A stretch of DNA of 10,778 nucleotides from an uncultured Ruminococcus sp. (GTDB lineage: Bacteria; Bacillota; Clostridia; Oscillospirales; Acutalibacteraceae). Made by a program: the position numbers and the translations under genes. Below the pieces are notes generated by a model. The model saw nothing but the letters and a program-made list of their open reading frames with translations, did not search any database and was not told the origin of the DNA. Shown here in pieces: positions 5,227 through 10,778 of this stretch. Location: the NCBI GenBank assembly GCA_902773155.1, contig CACYDK010000039.1, positions 1-10,778 of the forward strand. Reading direction: 5' to 3'. Numbering within the stretch: the stretch's first letter is position 1; every line of letters starts with the position of its first letter.

Positions 5227-7575
5227 ATGGGAAAAATATTCAGGAATCTTCTTCCGTACTGGAAATCCGTGCTGGCCATAATAGCGCTTCTGGTCGTACA
5301 GGCCAGCTGCGACCTTGCGCTTCCGCAGTACACCTCAAACATAATAGATACGGGTATCCAGAACCGCGGCGTTGAGCATATCCTGCCCGAAAAGATGAGC
5401 GAGAGGGAATACTCCCTCTCATCTCTGTTTATGACCGGAGACGAGGAAAAGCTGTTTAAATCCGCGTATAATAAGGACGACGTTTACGTCCTTACGATAA
5501 CCGACGAAAAAAAGCTCTCGGAGCTCGACAAAGAGCTAATTATCCCGGTTATGATGAACTATTCCATGTCGATGCTGCCGCTTGATACCTTCGCGGAGAT
5601 GATGAACGCTAATTCCAAGTCCGTCAAAACAGAGCCCGAGCGCGAGAGCGTCGAACAGCTCGGAAAGCTGCTAGGGGTCGAACTCGAGGTTTTTGAGCGC
5701 ACTGAAAAGGATGACGACGGTAACGATAAGACGGTCGAATGCGTCGATGCGCGTCCGCTGTTTTTGGCACTATACGACGGAGTAAAAATCCCTTCTCCGG
5801 CCGGAGAGATCGAGTTTAAGCTCGGAAAAGAGCAGCTTCTTAAGTCGCGTGAAAAGCTGAACGACGAGATAGACGCGCTCGGAGCCGATACCATGAAATC
5901 GTCCGGAATAGCCTACGCCATAAACTGCGACATCGAGGCCGGCGTCGATATCGACTCAAAGCAGACCGATTACCTGTGGTTGGCCGGGCTAAAGATGCTC
6001 GGGATCGCTCTTCTGCTTACGGCGGCCTCAATAGTTGCCGGTTATTTTGCCGCTAAGGTCGGAGCCGGGGTCGGAATGAATCTTCGCGCCGGAGTGTTCA
6101 AAAAGGTCATCGGCTTTTCAAACGCCGAAATCGACAAATTCTCCACAGCCTCGCTTATTACCAGAACGACCAACGACGTACAGCAGATTCAGATGGTTTC
6201 CGTACTGCTTTTAAGAATGGCTCTCTACGCGCCGATCATCGGAGTCGGGGGAGTTATCAAGGTCGTCAACACCGGAGCCTCTATGTGGTGGGTAATAGCC
6301 CTCGCTGTCGCGGTGATAATGGCCATCGTCGGCGTGCTCTTTGTTGTAGCTATGCCAAAGTTCAAGCTTATGCAGAAGCTAGTCGACCGCGTAAACCTAG
6401 TTTCGCGCGAGATACTCACGGGAATTCCGGTGATCCGCGCCTTCGGCCGCGAAAAACGCGAGGAGGAGCGCTTCGACGACGCGAACCGCGCGCTCACCCG
6501 AACTAATCTCTTTACTAACCGCGTTATGACCTTTATGATGCCGATCATGACGGTCATTATGAACCTGGTATCCGTGCTCATAGTATGGGTCGCGGCAGGA
6601 CAGATAAACGAAGGCAATATGCAGGTCGGCGAAATGACCGCCTTCATAACCTACGCTATGCAGATCATTATCAGCTTTATTATGCTGACGGTTATGTCGG
6701 TTCTGCTCCCCAGAGCCGCCGTAGCCGCTAACCGTATCGACGAGGTGTTCAAGACCGAGTCCTCCATCACAGACGCTCCCGGCAGCCACGAGCTTCAAAA
6801 CCACGACGGTACGGTGGAGTTCAAAAACGTGAGCTTCCGCTATCCCGGAGCCGAGGAAAACGTGCTGGAGAATATCTCCTTTACGGCCCGAAGCGGCGAG
6901 ACGACCGCCGTCATCGGAAGCACCGGAAGCGGAAAATCCACTCTCGTTAATCTGATCCCGCGTCTTTACGACGTAACCGACGGAGAGATCCTCGTCGGCG
7001 GTGAGAATATAAAGGACATCACGATGAAATCCCTGCGCGAGGACATCGGTTACGTTCCGCAGAAGGGAATACTTTTCAGCGGAACGATCGAGTCAAACCT
7101 GAAATTCGGCAACACGAACGCCGGCGAAGCCGAGCTTAAGCGAGCCGTCGACATAGCCCAGGCCTCCGAGTTTATCGAACAGAAGTCCGAGGGCATAAAG
7201 AGCGAGATCTCGCAGGGAGGCACAAACGTCTCCGGAGGTCAGAAGCAGCGGCTTTCGATCGCCCGCGCGATCGCGAAGAATCCGAAAATCTATATCTTCG
7301 ACGACAGCTTCTCGGCGCTCGATATGAAAACCGACAAGGCTTTACGGCAAGCCCTCAAGGAGAATATGGGCGACAGCACGGTGATCATAGTTGCTCAGAG
7401 GATATCCACTATAATGGACGCCGAGCAGATCCTTGTGCTTGACGACGGCAGGCTTGCGGGCATAGGAACGCATTCAGAGCTTCTTAAGAACTGCGAGCCC
7501 TACCTCGAGATCGCCCGTTCACAGCTTTCCGAGAAGGAGCTCGGGCTTGAAAAGGAGGGTGAGGACAATGGCTGA
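5227..7575 (+). CDS. Heterodimeric ABC exporter subunit with degenerate ATP site and large TM1-TM2 insertion
   Basis: The product is 782 residues, against about 580-620 for typical half-transporters. TM1 is at about 14-35 and TM2 at about 250-276. TM3-TM6 lie at about 328-347, 352-375, 435-459 and 470-494. A nucleotide-binding domain starts near 528. The extra length is a predicted extracytoplasmic segment at about 45-248, rich in charged residues. Motifs: Walker A GSTGSGKS 564-571; signature VSGGQ at 668-672, intact; Walker B IYIFDD with Asp693 where the catalytic Glu is expected; switch position Gln724 in VAQR instead of His. These changes mark the non-catalytic partner of TM287/288-, BmrCD- and LmrCD-type heterodimers. 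GGAG lies 7 bases before the ATG. The last 8 bases overlap the partner gene. Likely role: ATP-driven export of a drug, lipid or peptide from the membrane; the substrate is not readable. Confidence 0.93.
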   Translation: MGKIFRNLLPYWKSVLAIIALLVVQASCDLALPQYTSNIIDTGIQNRGVEHILPEKMSEREYSLSSLFMTGDEEKLFKSAYNKDDVYVLTITDEKKLSELDKELIIPVMMNYSMSMLPLDTFAEMMNANSKSVKTEPERESVEQLGKLLGVELEVFERTEKDDDGNDKTVECVDARPLFLALYDGVKIPSPAGEIEFKLGKEQLLKSREKLNDEIDALGADTMKSSGIAYAINCDIEAGVDIDSKQTDYLWLAGLKMLGIALLLTAASIVAGYFAAKVGAGVGMNLRAGVFKKVIGFSNAEIDKFSTASLITRTTNDVQQIQMVSVLLLRMALYAPIIGVGGVIKVVNTGASMWWVIALAVAVIMAIVGVLFVVAMPKFKLMQKLVDRVNLVSREILTGIPVIRAFGREKREEERFDDANRALTRTNLFTNRVMTFMMPIMTVIMNLVSVLIVWVAAGQINEGNMQVGEMTAFITYAMQIIISFIMLTVMSVLLPRAAVAANRIDEVFKTESSITDAPGSHELQNHDGTVEFKNVSFRYPGAEENVLENISFTARSGETTAVIGSTGSGKSTLVNLIPRLYDVTDGEILVGGENIKDITMKSLREDIGYVPQKGILFSGTIESNLKFGNTNAGEAELKRAVDIAQASEFIEQKSEGIKSEISQGGTNVSGGQKQRLSIARAIAKNPKIYIFDDSFSALDMKTDKALRQALKENMGDSTVIIVAQRISTIMDAEQILVLDDGRLAGIGTHSELLKNCEPYLEIARSQLSEKELGLEKEGEDNG
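7552..7558 (+). promoter_or_regulatory. Ribosome binding site that places the second ABC subunit start at 7568
   Basis: AAGGAGG, a near-perfect anti-16S match, lies 9 bases before the ATG at 7568 and inside the end of the upstream gene. The longer frame starting with TTG at 7547 would include this site in the coding region, so 7568 is preferred. Confidence 0.8.
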
Positions 7576-9385
7576 AAACCGCAGACCACGTCACGGCGGG
7601 CCTATGGCTCCGGTGGAAAAGGCTAAGGACTTTAAGGGCACGATGAAAAAGCTAATAGCCTATATCGGCAAGTATAAGATAGCCGTCATAATTGTAATGA
7701 TATGCGCAGCAGTTTCAACGGTTTTCGCGGTTATCGGTCCTAAGATCCTCGGAAAGGCCACTACGGCTCTGGCCACAGGCTTAATGGCGCAGATCAGGGG
7801 CAACGGAGGCATAGACCTCGGCTACATTGGCTACATCCTGATCCTCGTGCTCATTCTGTACGGAGTAAGCGCGCTGTTTATGTTCGTCCAGGGCTGGCTT
7901 ATGACCGGTATAACGCAGAAGATCTGCTACCGTATGCGCCGCGACATCACTGAAAAAATAAACCGTATGCCGCTAAAATATTTTGAGAGCCGAACCTACG
8001 GCGAGGTGCTTTCAAGGATCACCAACGACGTCGACACCCTCGGCTTCGGACTTAACCAGAGCATTACCCAGATCATTACTTCGGTTTGCAGCATAGTCGG
8101 TATTCTGATAATGATGCTCTCTATTTCGCCGCTTATGACGCTTATCGCCTTTGTGATCCTCCCGCTTTCGGCTGTGCTGCTTGCGACGATCGTGAGGATC
8201 AGCCAGAAGCATTTCCGCGACCAGCAGGAATACCTCGGACACATCAACGGTATTGTCGAGGAAACCTACGGCGGCCACCTTATCATAAAGTCGAACAATA
8301 AGGAGGACGACACTATCGCCGAGTTCGATAAGCTCAACGGCGTCCTCTTCAAAAGCGCGTGGAAATCCCAGTTTCTGTCGGGAATGATGCATCCGCTTAC
8401 CATGTTTGTCGGAAACCTCGGCTACGCCGCCGTCGCTCTTTCGGGAGGACTTCTCGCTATACAGGGCGTTATCACGATCGGCGATATCCAGGCCTTTATT
8501 CAGTATGTAAAGAACTTTACCCAGCCCATACAGCAGATTTCGCAGGTGATCAACCAGGTGCAGTCTATGGCCGCGGCAAGCGAGCGTGTTTTTGAGTTCC
8601 TCGGCGAGGAAGAGGAGGATCAAACCGCCGAAAACCCCGTTGACGTAACCACAATAAAGGGCGACGTCGAGTTTGAGCACGTAAAATTCGGCTACGATCC
8701 CGACAAAATCATCATCCGCGATTTCAGCGCAAGCGTAAAGCAGGGTCAGCGGATCGCGATAGTAGGCCCCACCGGAGCCGGAAAAACCACGATGGTCAAG
8801 CTCCTTATGCGCTTTTACGACGTAAACGACGGAGCCGTAAGGCTCGACGGTCACAACGTCAAGGACTTCAACCGCCGTGAGCTCAGGGACGCTCTCGGAA
8901 TGGTTCTTCAGGATACATGGCTCTTCAAGGGCACGATTATGGAAAACATCCGCTACGGCCGCCTCGACGCTACAGACGACGAGGTCATAGCCGCGGCGAA
9001 GGCCGCTCACGCCGACCGCTTTATCCGGACTTTGCCCGGAGGTTATAATATGGAGCTCAATGAGGACGCCAGCAACGTGAGCCAGGGTCAGAAGCAGCTC
9101 CTCACAATAGCCCGTACTATCCTCGCCGACAACCCGATTTTGATTCTCGACGAGGCTACCTCTTCGGTCGATACACGCACCGAGAGCCGAATACAGCGCG
9201 CTATGAACAACCTTATGAAGGGCAGAACGAGCTTTATCATTGCTCACCGGCTCTCAACAATAAAGGACGCCGACCTGATACTTGTTATGAAGGATGGCGA
9301 CATAGCGGAGCAGGGCACTCACGCCGAACTGCTCGAAAAGAACGGCTTCTACTCGGAGCTTTACAACAGCCAGTTCGCTTCATAA
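7568..9385 (+). CDS. Heterodimeric ABC exporter subunit, catalytic partner
   Basis: The product is 605 residues: an Arg/Pro/Gly-rich cytoplasmic start, six membrane segments (first two at about 38-58 and 88-110) and a C-terminal ATPase domain. Motifs: Walker A GPTGAGKT 400-407; Q-loop in MVLQDTW; signature VSQGQ 504-508, where the second signature Gly region is altered from SGGQ; Walker B LILDE with Asp528 and catalytic Glu529; switch His560 in IAHRLST. Its Walker motifs and catalytic residues pair with the intact SGGQ of the upstream subunit to form the working ATP site. Its own altered signature falls in the site already crippled by Asp693 and Gln724 of the partner. The start overlaps the partner's stop by 8 bases, which favours equal production of the two halves. 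The operon ends at the terminator region 9406-9501. Confidence 0.94.
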   Translation: MAENRRPRHGGPMAPVEKAKDFKGTMKKLIAYIGKYKIAVIIVMICAAVSTVFAVIGPKILGKATTALATGLMAQIRGNGGIDLGYIGYILILVLILYGVSALFMFVQGWLMTGITQKICYRMRRDITEKINRMPLKYFESRTYGEVLSRITNDVDTLGFGLNQSITQIITSVCSIVGILIMMLSISPLMTLIAFVILPLSAVLLATIVRISQKHFRDQQEYLGHINGIVEETYGGHLIIKSNNKEDDTIAEFDKLNGVLFKSAWKSQFLSGMMHPLTMFVGNLGYAAVALSGGLLAIQGVITIGDIQAFIQYVKNFTQPIQQISQVINQVQSMAAASERVFEFLGEEEEDQTAENPVDVTTIKGDVEFEHVKFGYDPDKIIIRDFSASVKQGQRIAIVGPTGAGKTTMVKLLMRFYDVNDGAVRLDGHNVKDFNRRELRDALGMVLQDTWLFKGTIMENIRYGRLDATDDEVIAAAKAAHADRFIRTLPGGYNMELNEDASNVSQGQKQLLTIARTILADNPILILDEATSSVDTRTESRIQRAMNNLMKGRTSFIIAHRLSTIKDADLILVMKDGDIAEQGTHAELLEKNGFYSELYNSQFAS

Positions 9386-9405
9386 GTATCAAGGTTATAA
9401 AGATT

Positions 9406-9437
9406 ACAAATAGTATAGTATTATTTTTACTATTTGT
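9406..9437 (+). terminator. AT-rich hairpin after the ABC exporter genes
   Basis: ACAAATAGTA (9406-9415) pairs perfectly with TACTATTTGT (9428-9437) across a 12-base T-rich loop. It lies 20 bases after the stop codon. The stem is weak in GC and is not followed by a clean T-run, so it may be an mRNA 3'-end structure or a minor terminator rather than the main stop signal. Confidence 0.4.
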
Positions 9438-9457
9438 CGTAATTTCCTACCAAATCA

Positions 9458-9501
9458 AAAACCGGACAGACAACGCCGAAAAAGCGCGTCTGTCCGGTTT
9501 T
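9458..9501. terminator. Bidirectional Rho-independent terminator between convergent genes
   Basis: A 14-base perfect inverted repeat (9458-9471 with 9488-9501; core CCGGACAGAC/GTCTGTCCGG) is flanked by AAAA on the left and TTTT on the right. CGC/GCG (9474-9476, 9484-9486) can extend the stem inside the loop. It lies between the stop of the ABC exporter operon and the stop of the convergent methyltransferase gene, so it can end transcription from both sides. Confidence 0.88.
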
Positions 9502-9533
9502 CTGTTGTCTGCTTAGATGCACAGTGTGCTTTT

Positions 9534-10586
9534 TTATACCGCGTATATATTCGTGTCCCAGTGCGGGATGTAGGGATGATGTCTCAGGTAGAATCTGTAT
9601 TCAGGATTCAACCTGTTCAGCCTCAGAATAAGGTCGAACAGATCCTCGCCGCGGTGATACGCCGCGACGTTCAGCTTTGGCTTGAAGAGCGCGATGGTTT
9701 TTTCCATTCCCTCAAGAGTCTCGGCCTCCGCGCCCTCTACGTCCAGCTTCGCGTAGGTTATCCTTTTGCCGCAGAGAAGCGAATCGACCCTCGCGACTTT
9801 TAGCTCGACTCCGTTTTCGGAGATCGCGCAGTTGCGCCCTGATTTGGTGTTAAATTTAAGTGTGGTGTTGCGGTTGTAGGAGCCGTAGTTGAACAGAGTG
9901 ACATTTTCCATCCCCTCGCAGAAGGCCTCAAGCTTCCCAAAGCTCTTTATGTTCGGCTCAAGCGCGGTTATGCTTTTGTATTTACCGCCCGTAACGCCGA
10001 GAAATTCCTCTATCGTGTCGCCGGTATAGGCTCCGAGGTCGAGGTAGCTCTCGTTTTCGCCCAGGTTGAGAAGCCCGAGCGCCGCGCTCTTGCTCGTGGT
10101 GATCTCGTCGAGATAACTAAGCTCGCCGCTGAACTCAAACTTCGCGACGCCCTCAAAAACCCGGCGGCTCAACTCGTCCGACAGGAGAGAGTAGGCCTCG
10201 TCGAGCTCGCTTTGGTGAGCTTCCGCGAATTCCCTGTTAAAAATATTGTTCCCGAAAACCGGAACGCTCGGAACTAAGACCTTGTGTTTTTCAGCTATGC
10301 TTCTGATGTGGGCTGTTACCTCGGGCAGGGAGCTCGCGAAGCAAAGGGCGATATCGAAATCCGAAAGCTCCTCCTCAAAGTCCGATAATTTTTTCACAGT
10401 GTATCCGCGAAAGCTCTGGCCTCGTACAAAGTCGTCGCTGGCCATTACCCCGTAAGGCTTGATCCCAAGCCTCAAAAGCTCGTCCAGCACCTTGTCGGCG
10501 CCGTCGCCCATTCCGTAGAGCACGAACGGCCGTCCCGAAGAGCCGAAGTATTCCCACGACGTTATCAGTCCGTTAAAAAAATCCAT
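9534..10586 (-). CDS. FkbM-family SAM-dependent methyltransferase with N-terminal Rossmann-like region
   Basis: The product is 350 residues. The start at 10586 has AGGA about 9-10 bases upstream. The C-terminal half carries FkbM methyltransferase motifs: the SAM-binding loop YLDLGAYTGDT with DLGAYTGD at 183-190; acidic Glu210 in ALEPN; VDSLL at about 268-271; LDVEGAE at 281-287; and YHR at 310-312 with the following EDLFDLILRL. FkbM enzymes methylate hydroxyl groups on sugars, polyketides or similar small molecules. The first 125 or so residues form a separate Rossmann-like region with VLYGMGDGADKVL near 23-35, resembling a nucleotide- or sugar-binding fold common in Clostridia FkbM proteins. 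No glycosyltransferase, sugar-nucleotide or secondary-metabolite gene is visible nearby, so the acceptor is unknown. It lies just downstream of an rRNA operon, in the same direction, behind that operon's terminator. Confidence 0.88.
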   Translation of the reverse strand: MDFFNGLITSWEYFGSSGRPFVLYGMGDGADKVLDELLRLGIKPYGVMASDDFVRGQSFRGYTVKKLSDFEEELSDFDIALCFASSLPEVTAHIRSIAEKHKVLVPSVPVFGNNIFNREFAEAHQSELDEAYSLLSDELSRRVFEGVAKFEFSGELSYLDEITTSKSAALGLLNLGENESYLDLGAYTGDTIEEFLGVTGGKYKSITALEPNIKSFGKLEAFCEGMENVTLFNYGSYNRNTTLKFNTKSGRNCAISENGVELKVARVDSLLCGKRITYAKLDVEGAEAETLEGMEKTIALFKPKLNVAAYHRGEDLFDLILRLNRLNPEYRFYLRHHPYIPHWDTNIYAV

Positions 10587-10625
10587 AGCGATTATCCTGT
10601 GTGTATTACAAGTAGTAAAGATTGA

Positions 10626-10654
10626 ATTGTACTGTTGTTGTGATTTTTCAGAAA
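10626..10654 (-). promoter_or_regulatory. Possible promoter for the FkbM methyltransferase gene
   Basis: On the minus strand, TTTCTG (10654-10649), a 17-base spacer and TACAAT (10631-10626) could form a promoter. The -10 is one mismatch from consensus; the -35 is poor. The start would be near 10619, giving a leader of about 33 bases. A promoter is needed here because a terminator separates the gene from the 5S rRNA. Confidence 0.35.
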
Positions 10655-10655
10655 T

Positions 10656-10683
10656 AAAAAACGCCCACCCTATTGGGTGAACG
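10656..10683 (-). terminator. Rho-independent terminator of the rRNA operon
   Basis: On the minus strand, a 9-base stem (CGTTCACCC with GGGTGGGCG, including two G-T pairs) closes an AATA loop and is followed by six T residues. It begins 7 bases after the inferred 5S 3' end, as expected for the end of an rRNA operon. Confidence 0.88.
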
Positions 10684-10689
10684 CTTTAA

Positions 10690-10778
10690 GGTGTTGGCAT
10701 CTTCCTATTTTCACAGGCCGTCACCAGCCAACTATCGTCGGCACTACAGGGCTTAACTTCCGTGTTCGGTATGGGAAC
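10690..10778 (-). rRNA. rrf: 5S ribosomal RNA, 3' part (5' end off window)
   Basis: The minus strand reads GTTCCCATACCGAACACGG followed by AAGTTAAGCC, the near-universal 5S core of helix III and loop B/C (roughly 10750-10778). It continues through GCCGACGATAGTTGG and ends in AGGAAGATGCCAACACC. About 89 of the usual 117 or so bases are present; the 5' strand of helix I lies beyond the right edge. The exact 3' end (about 10688-10690) is inferred from helix I sequence. This is the last gene of an rRNA operon transcribed leftward. Confidence 0.93.

Noticed and set aside
8012..9247. Long minus-strand frame (411 codons) opposite the second ABC subunit
   Set aside because: It is antisense to a gene with all ABC motifs in place. 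The translation shows no recognisable domain, and it has no good ribosome binding site. It is a by-product of codon bias in the real gene.
3165..9385. Lipoprotein and the ABC genes as one import system
   Set aside because: The ABC genes have fused membrane and ATPase domains in exporter order (six TMs then ATPase). Importers that use a binding protein have separate permease and ATPase subunits.
1..10778. CRISPR arrays, insertion sequences, tRNA genes, prophage attachment sites
   Set aside because: No regularly spaced repeats, transposase motifs, cloverleaf sequences or flanking direct repeats were seen. The only structural RNA is the partial 5S rRNA at the right edge.

Overview
The window looks like chromosomal DNA from a Gram-positive, low-to-mid GC Bacillota, most likely a gut or rumen Clostridia of the Ruminococcus/Oscillospiraceae type. 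The reasons are strong GGAGG-type ribosome binding sites, a lipobox lipoprotein, a secreted LRR plus Ig-like plus cysteine-peptidase-like protein with a Thr/Glu-rich linker, a DUF815 AAA+ protein, a DUF5662 protein, and a heterodimeric ABC exporter pair. This placement is inferred from protein style and was not tested by alignment. No phage, IS, CRISPR or tRNA signal was found.

Layout. Bases 1-1426 (minus strand) encode the N-terminal 475 codons of a large exported protein; its C-terminus lies beyond the left edge. A roughly 500-base divergent intergenic region (1427-1926) carries one convincing sigma-A-type promoter for each direction. Six plus-strand genes follow from 1927 to 9385: a DUF815 AAA+ ATPase; a BtuF/FhuD-like substrate-binding lipoprotein; a DUF5662 protein with an HD-like residue pattern; an HD-domain phosphohydrolase whose start overlaps the previous stop by 1 base; and the two overlapping halves of a heterodimeric ABC exporter. 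The exporter genes run into a strong hairpin at 9458-9501 that can terminate from both sides, because the next gene converges on it. That gene (9534-10586, minus) is an FkbM-type SAM-dependent methyltransferase with an N-terminal Rossmann-like region. The right edge holds the 3' part of a 5S rRNA gene on the minus strand with its own terminator, so the window abuts the end of an rRNA operon.

How the genes work together. The best-supported functional unit is the ABC pair. The first subunit has Asp in place of the catalytic Glu and Gln in place of the switch His. The second has normal catalytic residues but a degenerate signature motif (VSQGQ). These changes combine to give one active and one degenerate ATP site, as in TM287/288-type exporters. 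The first subunit also carries a predicted extracytoplasmic insertion of about 200 residues between TM1 and TM2. The two HD-like proteins look translationally coupled. The substrate-binding lipoprotein directly follows the AAA+ gene and has no permease or importer ATPase nearby.

I do not see clear evidence for a new defence or mobile system. Most of the window reads as ordinary core or near-core genome, with several poorly characterised families side by side. Several start sites were moved downstream of the longest open frame because a good ribosome binding site points to an internal start.
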